Assembly: GCF_008330225.1 (NCBI RefSeq)
Contig: NZ_CP042466.1
Location: forward strand, 1,064,501 to 1,128,500
Origin: Geobacter sp. FeAm09
GTDB taxonomy: Bacteria; Desulfobacterota; Desulfuromonadia; Geobacterales; Pseudopelobacteraceae
Reading direction: 5' to 3'
DNA length: 64,000 bases
Shown: in pieces, positions 26,301 through 33,965 of the stretch
Layout: each line of letters opens with the position of its first letter
How positions within the stretch are numbered: the first letter of the stretch is position 1
Program-made: the position numbers and the translations under genes
The notes under the pieces: generated by a model
Told to the model about the DNA's origin: nothing
Database searches by the model: none
Seen by the model: the letters and a program-made list of their open reading frames with translations, nothing else

Positions 26301-26694
26301 GAAGCAGCTTATTGCCACCGCGGCCCGGGCTGTCGAGGTGGCGGACGTGGACGGGGACGGCTACCTGGAAGTCCTGGTCGGCCGTAACGACGGTTATATC
26401 GACGTCTACGACGGCGTCACCTTCGCCATCAAAAAGAGCGTTCCCACCTACGGCACGACTTCGGTCGATGCCCTGCGCATCGCGGACCTGAAGGGCGACG
26501 GCAGCCTGTCCTGGCTCATGGCGAGCAACGGGGTGCTGTCCATCCTGGATGCCCAGGGGGGGCTCAAATGGCGCAGTTCGTCCCTGGGCTATAACCTGGG
26601 GAAAAACAACAACATGAGCGTCAAGGATGTCAACGGCAACGGCAGCAAGGACATCTTCATCGGTTCCGATACGGTGCTGTACCAGTTCGAGTAG
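23347..26694 (+). CDS. Large FG-GAP/VCBS repeat lipoprotein with a PKD-like domain
   Basis: 1115 residues. Lipobox FLAGC (Cys25) with a Gly run after it. Residues about 130-330 are a Thr/Ser-rich beta region. Residues about 345-440 form a PKD/Ig-like domain (VANAGPDQTVSQYATVHLDG, DPLTYTWTL). From about 465 to the end there are roughly fourteen FG-GAP/VCBS repeats, each with a calcium-loop pattern such as DLDGDGTPEV, DMNGDGKDDV, DVDNDGKTEI and DVNGNGSKDI; this number would suit two seven-bladed beta-propellers. Likely an outer-surface adhesion or scaffold protein stabilised by calcium. Start chosen at the lipoprotein signal; the ORF is open from 23296. Confidence 0.88.
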   Translation: MARAAGIRMAVFFMVCCVTAFLAGCSGGGGGSAKSGQLVDPASSYTGTAAMAVVTGTNAEDLALSGFGGTRIAAVVGSVAKTTGGSTAQAAARPPAFTFAQALKQSVRRMDIPQKTALLRTSTPATATAKKSVARAVSYQIAGDNGGTASYALDVNDTDGTLSGTIDYQGFTANGIVIDGTTDILGTLDASRQRFTRLTLSFRSLVFRSASYAYTLTGTLSWGFNLSAATETLSMNMVLLNQANDGTYWFNNYEVATVYGTSSLTQTMTGRYYDHEQGYVDLTTRTPLVAVYGSQWPSQGSLAFSGTNNRWARLDFQATTLQVLADTDGDGATDWQVERTSNVTPPVNTAPVANAGPDQTVSQYATVHLDGSASSDADGDPLTYTWTLVSGPAYPALTGAATAAPSFVATTQGTYVLRLTVYDGNSTSQADTVTVTVTPPTASNPAFITQQWQYGIYGTYIGQAGLYTTDLDGDGTPEVIASSFAGAGSAWYVVRKNASGGYDQVWRSPLYGVTIVRILLADMNGDGKDDVVVALADGTVSIYDGPTLKELRTLHIMTSLSDIAVADLDGDGIREIVASDGLKVSVYDSQTGAAKWSVASGGGTSIAVGNVDAAAAPEIVTTTYGGKGYVLDGQTGAVKWSYANSFGSKVRLADLDGDGMQEIVGASSWYKITIFDADLQTPTWEIATSLDIGAVTVADADGDCIPEIVYGDGQWGKVHAVDARTHAERWAVANPEHGVSGIALGDVDLDGKKELLWCAGGTSSGPDYLYIADPLTGTVKWQNQDVYGLSALAAGDVDDDGSDEIVMVTASSNSGYESGVIHVFNAATHALKYRKSLEPQDWMGYSRAVSIGDVDGDGHTELVVSTSYLYGGLVSVYSGATGALKHQSAQYKGNFFPAVAIGDVDNDGKTEIVAGMGIATSEATGKYLIVFDGATMQEKWRSVDLGGGFAYSIKIADLDKDGHPDIILTMADNRLIVYDGVTHVQKQLIATAARAVEVADVDGDGYLEVLVGRNDGYIDVYDGVTFAIKKSVPTYGTTSVDALRIADLKGDGSLSWLMASNGVLSILDAQGGLKWRSSSLGYNLGKNNNMSVKDVNGNGSKDIFIGSDTVLYQFE

Positions 26695-26827
26695 CGGGGC
26701 GTGCCGGGGCAGTCCCCCTCAGGGGGCGGCTGCCATCGGCCCGCAAAGGGCTTGCGGCCATCTTCGCCCCTATGGTAGGCTTTTGGGCATACCGGCGCCC
26801 CTGGGGCGCCATGACAATGGAGATCTC

Positions 26828-27397
26828 ATGAAACAATCACTTGGCGCAAAGACCCTGCTTTTTCCCACGCCGGTGCTCATGGTGGGCACCTATGACGCCG
26901 CCGGCACACCGAACCTCATGACCGCCGCCTGGGGGGGCATCTGCTGTTCCGAGCCCCCCTGCGTCGCCGTATCCCTGCGCAGGGCACGGCACTCCTACGA
27001 CAGCATCGTGGCGCGCAAGGCCTTTACCGTGGGGGTCGCCAACGGCGCCTATATGGCGGAAGCCGACTACGCCGGCATCGCCTCGGGGCGCAACGCGGAC
27101 AAGTTCGCCGTCGCCGGACTGACGGTGGTGGGGAGCGACCTGGTGGACGCCCCCTATGCGGAGGAGTTCCCCCTGGTGCTGGAGTGTCGGCTGGTGCACA
27201 CCCTGGAGTTGGGGATACATACCCAGTTCATCGGCGAGATCGTGGACGTGAAGGCGGACCGGGACGCCCTGGGGGGTGACGGCCTCCCCGACATCCTCAG
27301 GATGCAGCCCCTGGTCTACGATACCGCCCACAAGGGGTATCACGCCGTCGGGCCGCTCTTGGGCAAGGCGTTCTCAATCGGGAAGAAGTTTTTGTAA
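26828..27397 (+). CDS. Flavin reductase family protein
   Basis: 189 residues, cytoplasmic. The N-terminus (LFPTPVLMVGTYDAAGTPNLMTAAWGG) and CVAVSLRRARHSYDSI fit the FMN-binding split-barrel of flavin reductase-like proteins; FTVGVAN and DKFAVAGLTVV are later family positions. Such proteins bind FMN and may reduce it with NAD(P)H or act as flavoredoxin. GGAGATCTC precedes the ATG; the ORF is open upstream within the previous gene. A terminator follows. Confidence 0.85.
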   Translation: MKQSLGAKTLLFPTPVLMVGTYDAAGTPNLMTAAWGGICCSEPPCVAVSLRRARHSYDSIVARKAFTVGVANGAYMAEADYAGIASGRNADKFAVAGLTVVGSDLVDAPYAEEFPLVLECRLVHTLELGIHTQFIGEIVDVKADRDALGGDGLPDILRMQPLVYDTAHKGYHAVGPLLGKAFSIGKKFL

Positions 27398-27426
27398 GCG
27401 GGAAGGACAGAGTGCGTACCCCACAA

Positions 27427-27450
27427 GGCGGCCAATCGGCCGCCTTTCGT
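27427..27450 (+). terminator. Rho-independent terminator after flavin reductase
   Basis: GGCGGCC-AATC-GGCCGCC (27427-27444) followed by TTTCGTGTTTTT. It isolates the flavin reductase gene from the MarR promoter 100 bp further on. Confidence 0.75.
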
Positions 27451-27545
27451 GTTTTTCGAGAGATTTCCGGCCTCCGCCCCTCCCGACACGCTCCTCTGCT
27501 CTCCAATCCTGCCAGCGGCCGGTGCTGGGTGGCCGGTATTTTTTC

Positions 27546-27574
27546 TTGACAATGGTTCGTGGCCGAACTATATT
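27546..27574 (+). promoter_or_regulatory. Sigma-70 promoter of marR-type gene with embedded operator; leaderless start
   Basis: TTGACA (27546-27551), 17 bp, TATATT (27569-27574). The whole spacer tail is the palindrome GTTC-GTGGCC-GAAC (27555-27568), which abuts the -10 box. The ATG of the MarR gene is only 6 bp after the -10 box, so transcription should begin at or next to the start codon, giving a leaderless message. A bound repressor would block the promoter, implying autoregulation. Confidence 0.75.
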
Positions 27575-27580
27575 CATCCC

Positions 27581-28024
27581 ATGGAGCACAGGGATACCCC
27601 ACGCGATATTATCGACCTGATCGCCCGAATCCGCGAGGCGGCCAATGGGCTGATCGAGCGGGAGCTGCAGGCGCGCGGCCTGACGGGGATCGTGCCGGCC
27701 CACGGCCTGGTGTTCGCGTTCCTGTTCCGCCAGCAGGGTCCGGTGCCCATCAAGGACCTGGTCCGGCAGTCCGGCCGCGTCAAGTCCACGGTCACGGGGA
27801 TGGTCAATACCCTGGAGAAGCATGGGTACCTGTACAAACGGGAGTGCAGCGAGGACGCGCGTTCCACGCTTATCGGCCTCACGGAAAAGGGCAGGGCGAT
27901 CCGGCGGGATTTCGAGGCGATTTCCGTTGTTCTGGAACAGCAGGTGTATGGCGATATGGGGACGGATGACCGCCGGCATGTCATGGAGCTGTTATCGGCA
28001 ATCGACAAGAATCTGAAACGATAA
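27581..28024 (+). CDS. MarR family transcriptional regulator
   Basis: 147 residues. Winged-helix region with PIKDLVRQSGRVKSTVTGMVNTLEKHGYL (recognition helix) and RECSEDARSTLIGLTEKG (wing) is typical of MarR proteins, dimeric repressors released by small phenolic or oxidant ligands. It starts 6 bp after its own -10 box, and matching operators lie in its own promoter and upstream of the cupin gene, so it most likely represses itself and the cupin locus. Ligand unknown. Confidence 0.88.
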   Translation: MEHRDTPRDIIDLIARIREAANGLIERELQARGLTGIVPAHGLVFAFLFRQQGPVPIKDLVRQSGRVKSTVTGMVNTLEKHGYLYKRECSEDARSTLIGLTEKGRAIRRDFEAISVVLEQQVYGDMGTDDRRHVMELLSAIDKNLKR

Positions 28025-28040
28025 TTTTTTTCTCAAATTA

Positions 28041-28060
28041 GTTCTGGCCCGAACTTTATC
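28041..28060 (+). promoter_or_regulatory. Second MarR-type operator, upstream of the cupin gene
   Basis: GTTC-TGGCCC-GAAC (28041-28054) matches the operator at 27555 in its half sites and six-base spacing, and is directly followed by TTTATC, a possible -10 box in the same relative place. A stem CCCGGTTG-TTCTG-CAACCGGG at about 28073-28093 lies in the leader before the cupin start. Confidence 0.65.
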
Positions 28061-28144
28061 GGGTAAAGGGCTCCCGGTTGTTCTGCAACCGGGGGCGGGC
28101 CATAAAGAGCCATCGGCTCACAACATCACACTAGGAGAAGCGAA

Positions 28145-28540
28145 ATGGAAAAAATCGGTAAAAACTACAAGGTGTCTTCGACGGGTAATATCCAGGAATT
28201 GGGGCGCGTGACCCTGCATGAGCAACTCGCCCTCACCGGGTCGGAAGTATCCGTCAACGAGCTGCCGGCGGGCGTAAGCGTGCCCTTCGTCCATGCGCAC
28301 AAGCGCAACGAAGAGGTCTATGTCATCGTGTACGGCAAGGGGAGTTTTTACATCGATGGCGACGAGTTCGGCGTGGAGGCCGGGGACGTGCTGCGCATCG
28401 ATCCCGCCGGTGAGCGCTGCATCAAGGCCGACGCCCAGTCATCCCTCAGGTTCATCTGCATCCAGGCCGAGGCAAAGAGCCTCGTGCAGTTCACCCAAAA
28501 TGACGGGGTACCCTGTGAAGCAAAGCCGAGCTGGCTGTAA
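28145..28540 (+). CDS. Cupin domain protein
   Basis: 131 residues, cytoplasmic. The double-stranded beta-helix motifs are visible: motif 1 PFVHAHKRNEEVYVIVYGKG (metal-ligand His/His/Glu positions) and motif 2 GDEFGVEAGDVLRIDPAGER. Cupins of this small type range from dioxygenases to isomerases and sensors; the substrate is unknown. Start after CTAGGAGAAGCGAA. The last 63 bases are duplicated at 30581-30643, on the far side of an inserted two-gene cassette. Confidence 0.85.
   Translation: MEKIGKNYKVSSTGNIQELGRVTLHEQLALTGSEVSVNELPAGVSVPFVHAHKRNEEVYVIVYGKGSFYIDGDEFGVEAGDVLRIDPAGERCIKADAQSSLRFICIQAEAKSLVQFTQNDGVPCEAKPSWL
28478..28540 (+). repeat. 63-bp direct repeat, left copy (cupin 3-prime end)
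   Basis: AGCCTCGTGCAGTTCACCC... to the cupin stop codon TAA. Matches 30581-30643 at 61 of 63 positions. The left copy completes the intact cupin gene. Confidence 0.9.
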
Positions 28541-28572
28541 TGAATTTATCGGGAAAGGTAAAGGTAACTGTT

Positions 28573-29433
28573 ATGAAATTTATGCCCCACCTCTCTTCAC
28601 TTATAGCCGGTTCAGCATTTTGCCTGTTGTCATTGGCGGCGCAGGCAAATGCAGCTGGCTTTGATGCGGCCAGATTTGAAACGATCAAAACCAAAAATCT
28701 GCAGATTCACTCCTATGCAACACAGGACGCTTTGGGAGATGTAAGTATCGTTTTTGAAACCGAAAATGCTTTGATTTTGCTGGAACCGCCTCCTTTCCAT
28801 AGCAAGTCAGGGGAACTGAAAGCATATTTGGCCACATTAAAGAAACCACTGAAAGGTATTATTGTTTCAGCACATAATGGCGCTGTCGAGAAGTTTGAAG
28901 GAGTTCCTATTTATGCCAGCCAGGCAACGGCAGGAGAGTTGAACAAGAGTATCAAAAGCCAGCTTGAAAGCTTTAGGTCTTTTGGTGGTGACGACCTGAA
29001 TACCAAACTGGCCGCACCAACCCAGATTCTTACGGACAAAAAGGTTGCAATCGCAGGCATTGGTTTTGAGGTCGTTTACCACAACGGCCCACTGCCAACC
29101 ATTGATTTGGCAATCCCAGAAAGCAACGTACTGTTTTTGCACATGCTCGGGGCCGATTCCCACTCCCTGGTCACCAGCAGGGAGCAACTCGTTGATTTGA
29201 TCGACAACCTTAACAGAGCCGATAAAAATGGGTACAAGATAGTACTTTCTTCGCATCACAAGCCTGAGACGGGAAAAGACATCACCCGGAAGATTGCATA
29301 TCTGGAAAAAATGAAAGGCATTATTTCTTGCGCCAAGACGAGCGAAGAGTTTGTTGCCGCCATGAAAGCCAGCTTTCCCGATCTGCAAGGGGGACATTAT
29401 CTTAATATGACTGCCCAAAGTCTTTACCGGTAA
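28573..29433 (+). CDS. Exported MBL-fold-like protein lacking the canonical zinc motif
   Basis: 286 residues with a signal peptide (MKFMPHLSSLIAGSAFCLLSLAAQANA). The layout SIVFETENALILLEPPPFH, LKGIIVSAHN, VLFLHMLGADSHSLVTS and KIVLSSHHKPETGKD follows the metallo-beta-lactamase fold, but the HxHxDH zinc motif is not present in its usual form, so hydrolase activity is doubtful. Base composition is lower in GC than the flanks. An upstream ATG at 28540 overlaps the cupin stop; 28573 is preferred because the signal peptide starts there. Confidence 0.7.
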   Translation: MKFMPHLSSLIAGSAFCLLSLAAQANAAGFDAARFETIKTKNLQIHSYATQDALGDVSIVFETENALILLEPPPFHSKSGELKAYLATLKKPLKGIIVSAHNGAVEKFEGVPIYASQATAGELNKSIKSQLESFRSFGGDDLNTKLAAPTQILTDKKVAIAGIGFEVVYHNGPLPTIDLAIPESNVLFLHMLGADSHSLVTSREQLVDLIDNLNRADKNGYKIVLSSHHKPETGKDITRKIAYLEKMKGIISCAKTSEEFVAAMKASFPDLQGGHYLNMTAQSLYR

Positions 29434-29540
29434 CTCTACAAACTGTACCAGTGGTTCGAGACAGCGCCTCTTCTTTTTCCTGGAAGAGGCGCTTTGTTTT
29501 GAAATGCCGATTCTGTGCCAGTAAATATGCAGGAGATATT

Positions 29541-30536
29541 ATGCACACTCTGTTTTCTACAATTTTGGCGGCGATTCTGCTTTTATCAGCAAACGTCACC
29601 CTTGCCGCATCTGCCATATCTGTCCTGGGGAAGGATTACCTGTTCCCGAACCGTATAGCAGGCCTGCCGGCCAAGCTGTCTGACTTTAAAGATCTGCAGA
29701 TCAATACCTTCAAAACCAGCGATGGCGTCAAGCTCGCTTACTGGGAGGCGGGACGGGGACGGCCGCTGATCTTCATACCCGGTTGGTCCTCCAACGGGGC
29801 CGAATACATCAATGTGATCTATCTGCTCAGCAAACAGTACCATGTTTATGTGCTTGATCTGCGTAATCAGGGGCTGTCGCAGCGGGTTGAGTACGGCAAC
29901 CGCATTGCCCGCTACGCCATGGACGTGAAGGAGTTGGCTACCCATCTCGGGCTTGCTACAGCAGACTATTGCGGCTGGTCCATGGGGGCGTCAATCATGT
30001 GGAGCTATATGGACCTGTTCGGCACAAATGGGATACGCAAGTTTGTCGGTATCGACGAGCCGGTTTCGATCTATTCCCATGCGGACTGGCCCGAACGTGA
30101 GCGCCTCGATGCCGGCGGGATGACCACGTCGCCGGAACGGATGATAGCGGCTTTTACCAAAGGTACGCCGGCAAACAGCCTGATTGTGGATATGAAGGTG
30201 ATGGAGCGCTTCACGGTCATGGATTCACCCTATTACCAGAATTCCATTGGCTTTGCCGGAACATTCATCCAAAACGATCCACACTATCTGTCACTGGTGC
30301 TGTTCGATCATGTTATGAATGACTGGCGTGATGTAATCCGCCAGAAAATCAATGTGCCGACCGCTATCTTTACCGGCGAATACAGCAATAATGTGCCCAG
30401 CCAGAGATGGATGCAGTCAGTGATCCCTGGGGCCATACTTTTCGTCTATTCCAAGGCTGAGCAGGGGGACCACTTTCTGGTATTCAAAAATCCAGTGAAG
30501 TTCGCAACAGACCTTGGGTCATTTCTGGAACAGTAA
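29541..30536 (+). CDS. Exported alpha/beta hydrolase
   Basis: 331 residues. Signal peptide ending TLAASA. The hydrolase fold shows PLIFIPGWSSNGAEY (oxyanion region), VYVLDLRNQGLSQR, nucleophile elbow GWSMGAS (catalytic Ser) and a C-terminal GDHFLVFKNP with the catalytic His. Located in the periplasm; substrate unknown. AGGAGATATT precedes the ATG at 29541. It forms a cassette with the MBL-like gene, of similar lower-GC composition, between the 63-bp repeats. Confidence 0.85.
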   Translation: MHTLFSTILAAILLLSANVTLAASAISVLGKDYLFPNRIAGLPAKLSDFKDLQINTFKTSDGVKLAYWEAGRGRPLIFIPGWSSNGAEYINVIYLLSKQYHVYVLDLRNQGLSQRVEYGNRIARYAMDVKELATHLGLATADYCGWSMGASIMWSYMDLFGTNGIRKFVGIDEPVSIYSHADWPERERLDAGGMTTSPERMIAAFTKGTPANSLIVDMKVMERFTVMDSPYYQNSIGFAGTFIQNDPHYLSLVLFDHVMNDWRDVIRQKINVPTAIFTGEYSNNVPSQRWMQSVIPGAILFVYSKAEQGDHFLVFKNPVKFATDLGSFLEQ

Positions 30537-30580
30537 CTATATAATCGAGTCTATCAAGCCATCAAAAGCAAATGGTTTTA

Positions 30581-30643
30581 AGCCTCGTGCAGTTCACCCC
30601 AAATGACGGGGTGCCCTGTGAAGCAAAGCCGAGCTGGCTGTAA
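30581..30643 (+). repeat. 63-bp direct repeat, right copy
   Basis: Second copy of the cupin gene 3-prime end, including its stop codon, with two differences from 28478-28540. No intact cupin gene precedes it, so this copy is the ancestral end displaced by the cassette or was brought in with it. Confidence 0.9.
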
Positions 30644-31100
30644 GCGGCGGGAGCGCCCCATCCGGTAATGGCGGTGACGGTTCTGGGATTGCAAAAAAAC
30701 AATGGGAATTTTTCTCGGCAGTGACCGGCGCCGTTTGGATATGCAAACGACGCCGACCCGCCAGGCGGCCAACCGGCCGCCTTTTTCGGCTGGGGCCGCC
30801 TGGCGGGTAATCGCGGCTTGAATACGGACCGATTTGGGGGTAAAGTCTCCAAAGGCACCTCCTGGCCGTGGAAGACCGGGCCCCTGAACCCATCTCGCGC
30901 AGTTTCCTCCTCCTCGATAATCCAGGCGTGCCTTTGGAGCGGCCAAAGGGCTCGCCATTCTCCTGTTCCCGACAAAAAGCCCGGCCATATTGTGATTATG
31001 CAGACCTCGATACGGGGGCGCCGGGAGGTTTCCCGGGCCCGACAAATTGCGGCGCTCCTCTGCGGGGCGGCCCCAGACCTTGTACGACAGGAGGATCACC
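30644..31100. other. Intergenic region with terminator
   Basis: About 460 bp. GGCGGCC-AACC-GGCCGCC followed by TTTTT at 30770-30792 is a rho-independent terminator, probably the ancestral end of the cupin transcript. The remainder up to the TPR/PDZ lipoprotein gene is GC-rich; no gene, promoter or repeat could be supported. Confidence 0.4.
30770..30792 (+). terminator. Rho-independent terminator
   Basis: GGCGGCC and GGCCGCC separated by AACC, then five T. Nearly the same stem is used at 27427. Confidence 0.7.
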
Positions 31101-32330
31101 ATGCGAATTGGACGGCCGGCAACGCTGGTACTGACACTGGCACTGACCCTTGCGGTGGCGGGATGCGCCACGGCTCCCCCGAAGAAGACGCTTGCGGAGC
31201 GCAAAGCGGAGCGGGCGAAAGCCGCCGCCGCGGCAACGGCAGCGGCGACAAAACCCGCCGCGCCGCCGCGGGCCAGGATGACCGGGACGCCCGAAGACGC
31301 CCGGAAGCACATGCTGCGGGGGATGGCAGCCATCGAGATGGCCAAGTCGCCCGAAGAGCTGGCCATGGCCGAGGAGGAGTTCCTGGCCGCCGCCGACATC
31401 TCCCCGCGGCTCGGCAGCGCCTGGTTCAATCTCGGCAAGGTGCAGACGCAGTTGGGACGGTATGACGACGCCATCGCCAGCTACCGGCAGTACCTTGTAG
31501 TGGCGCCCGGGGCGGAAGACGCCCAGAAGGTGCGCGACGAGATCGTGAAGCTCGAATTCCGCCAGGAACAGGTCGCCCGGGAGAAGGGGCGGGCCGGCTC
31601 CTGGATCACCGCCACCGGCGCCTGGTACAGCCTGGTCACGGAAGGGGGCGGCATCGTCCTCAAGACCGACCAGCGGCGGGTGACCGAGGAGGAGGTCCTG
31701 TCCACCTATACCCTGGTCGGGAGCGTGCCGATTTATGACCGCGCCCACGCCGAGCACCGCCTGACCGCGCGGGGCAACCGGCTCGCCGGGACGTGGAGCC
31801 GCGGGCCGGTCCCGGCCAACGAGTGCCAGATTCCCCCGGACACCGCCGAGGTCGCCGGCGAGGTCAACGACCGTGAAAGGAAGATGACCCTGCGCTACGA
31901 GGTCACCACCTTCAGCGCGTCAACCCAGCTGGCGATCCTGGGGGCCGACTACTGCACCGGGGTGGCGGTCACCGGCAAGAAGGGGGTCGAAGAGGTGCTC
32001 TACGGTCCGCTGGGGCCCGCCGCGCTGGGTCCCGGCGTCACCCTCATGGGGCTGTATTCCTGGTGGGCCGGCGGTTTTTCCTCCATCCAGCAGGGGTGGC
32101 AGGGGCACCTTGGCGTGCGGCTCGACGAGGAGACCGAGGCCTACGAGGCGGGACTGAGGAACGAGGATGAAATCCTGGCCATCGACGGGGTGCCGGTGAA
32201 GAGCCTCAACGCCGGCGAAGCGATGTTGCGGCTCTACGGCCAGCCGGGCACCCCGGTCCGCCTCGACATCCTGCGCGAAAAGGAGAAGACCCCCATCATC
32301 ATCACCATCCAGCGGATACCGAACGTATGA
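31101..32330 (+). CDS. TPR- and PDZ-containing lipoprotein
   Basis: 409 residues. Lipobox VAGC (Cys22), then an Ala/Lys-rich linker, a TPR-like segment at about 85-150 (GSAWFNLGKVQTQLGRYDDAI), a middle beta domain (about 160-300) and a PDZ domain at about 340-409 (LGVRLDEETEAYEAGL, NEDEILAIDGVPV). No protease domain is present. Likely a periplasmic scaffold or chaperone partner for the large exported protein encoded next, with which it overlaps by 4 bp. AGGAGGATCACC precedes the ATG. Confidence 0.8.
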   Translation: MRIGRPATLVLTLALTLAVAGCATAPPKKTLAERKAERAKAAAAATAAATKPAAPPRARMTGTPEDARKHMLRGMAAIEMAKSPEELAMAEEEFLAAADISPRLGSAWFNLGKVQTQLGRYDDAIASYRQYLVVAPGAEDAQKVRDEIVKLEFRQEQVAREKGRAGSWITATGAWYSLVTEGGGIVLKTDQRRVTEEEVLSTYTLVGSVPIYDRAHAEHRLTARGNRLAGTWSRGPVPANECQIPPDTAEVAGEVNDRERKMTLRYEVTTFSASTQLAILGADYCTGVAVTGKKGVEEVLYGPLGPAALGPGVTLMGLYSWWAGGFSSIQQGWQGHLGVRLDEETEAYEAGLRNEDEILAIDGVPVKSLNAGEAMLRLYGQPGTPVRLDILREKEKTPIIITIQRIPNV

Positions 32331-33862
32331 TACGCCGCACGGCGGTCTGCACGGCGGCCCTGGCCCTGGCCGCCGGCTCCGCATGGGGCTACGGCATCCC
32401 TGAGGTCAGTCGTTTCAAGCTGGACTGCGATGCGTCGGTGCGGGCTCTTGCCCATCAGGGGTACAAGTGCACCTGTTCCAACGAACAACTGGACTGCGGC
32501 GGCAAACCCGCCGCGAAGCAGCTCCGCCCACCCTCGGTCTCACAAGAGGCGCAGATGAAATCCATGATCGTCGGCGGCATCTTCCAGGGGCTCATCGCCA
32601 ATATGGGCACCTCGCGGAAGGGCAACTCCCCGGCTTTCCGGTCGCTCATGGAACAGCACGACAGCTCCGTCCAGGCGGCCCGCAAGGCGGAAGAGCGGCG
32701 GCGGGCGGAGGAAGCGGAGTTCCAGGCGGAGCGGGACCGGGCGCTGGGGGCGTACAAGGGGCTGGAGGGTGCCTCCGCCCTGGGGTTCAAGGACGCCGAC
32801 AGCGGCCTGGACTTCAAGACGCTGGACGGGGGGGCGGAGACCATGGCCGCCGCAGCCCGGCAGCCGTTCGACACCGCGGTGGGGGGCGCGCCGCCGGTGA
32901 GCGCCGTGGCCGTCGGCCGGGGTACACCCTTCTTCGGCGAGACCATGCCGGAAACCGACCTGCGGCTCCTGGCGGACCCGGAGAACGACCCGCGGGTGGT
33001 GGACCTGCGCAACGCCGTGGCATACACCGCCGGCAACCTGAAGGAGGACGGGGCGGAGCCGGTCCCCCGGCAGGACAAGGAGGATAAGAAAGGGAAAAAG
33101 GCGAAGGGGGAAGGGGAGCCGATCATCGAGCCGCCCGACTGCGCCGCCCTCTCGCGCAAGCTGGGCTCCTTTCTGGAGCAGCGCAACAAATTCCACACGA
33201 CGATCCTGCTGGCCCAGAATCAGGTGGACGAATGGGCGGCCACCAATCGGGGTGCCCTGGTGAACGCGGCGAAGGACGGCATCGAGTATTTCACCGGCAA
33301 CCTGCTGGAGGCCCTCGCCAACCGGGGGAAAGCGGCGGAACGCCTGCAGGAGATCTACACCCGGAACGCCTCCCGCATGGCGGCGGAATGGGTGGACATC
33401 CTGGCGCTGGAGGCGAAGATCCGCCGGCTGCAGTTCCTCTCGTCGGCGGGGAAGGCGGCGGAAGTGGCGGGGCAGGTGAACGATTGGCAGACCTTCGTCA
33501 AGGACGGCATGTCGGCGCTTCTGGCGCAGCTTACCTCATCCAACCAGGAGGTGCGGGAGATCCTGGAGGACCCGAAGGTGGGGAAGTACTTCCAGACGGA
33601 AAGCCCCGAACTGAACGCGCTGCTGGACATCAGCAAGATCGCGGCGGCCAACCGGGTCTTCGGCTCGTGGGTCAAAAAGCAGCTTCCGGTCATCGGCCTG
33701 GCGGAAATCTCCCTGAAACAGCTCTATAACGGCACGGAGTGGGCCGCGAGTTTCTACCGGCTCGCCAAGGCCAACGACATCAACGGCAACGTGATGGAGA
33801 GCGCCAAAGCCCTTCAGAGGCGCATCGACGATACGCGGATCGCCCTGAAAGCCTGCCGCTAG
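32327..33862 (+). CDS. Large exported coiled-coil-rich protein, unknown function
   Basis: 511 residues with a signal peptide ending GSAWGYG. Near the N-terminus a CTCSNEQLDCGG segment may form disulfides. A charged coiled coil (EERRRAEEAEFQAERDRAL) is at about 122-145, a Lys/Asp-rich linker (KEDKKGKKAKGEGE) near 255, and the C-terminal half is helical (about 270-500). No domain name assigned. It starts 4 bp inside the TPR/PDZ gene, implying coupled translation and a joint role. Confidence 0.75.
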   Translation: MIRRTAVCTAALALAAGSAWGYGIPEVSRFKLDCDASVRALAHQGYKCTCSNEQLDCGGKPAAKQLRPPSVSQEAQMKSMIVGGIFQGLIANMGTSRKGNSPAFRSLMEQHDSSVQAARKAEERRRAEEAEFQAERDRALGAYKGLEGASALGFKDADSGLDFKTLDGGAETMAAAARQPFDTAVGGAPPVSAVAVGRGTPFFGETMPETDLRLLADPENDPRVVDLRNAVAYTAGNLKEDGAEPVPRQDKEDKKGKKAKGEGEPIIEPPDCAALSRKLGSFLEQRNKFHTTILLAQNQVDEWAATNRGALVNAAKDGIEYFTGNLLEALANRGKAAERLQEIYTRNASRMAAEWVDILALEAKIRRLQFLSSAGKAAEVAGQVNDWQTFVKDGMSALLAQLTSSNQEVREILEDPKVGKYFQTESPELNALLDISKIAAANRVFGSWVKKQLPVIGLAEISLKQLYNGTEWAASFYRLAKANDINGNVMESAKALQRRIDDTRIALKACR

Positions 33863-33912
33863 GGGCTGGACACCAACCGGCCGTACAACGCCGAAGCCCG
33901 GCAATGGGGCAA

Positions 33913-33947
33913 TAAAAAAGGCCACACCTTTCGATGCGGCCTTTTTA
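33913..33947. terminator. Bidirectional terminator
   Basis: AAAAAGGCC (33915-33923) and GGCCTTTTT (33938-33946) around ACACCTTTCGATGC. It lies between convergent genes and has a T tract for both strands. Confidence 0.8.
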
Positions 33948-33965
33948 CTTCCTTTGGAGGAAGAA

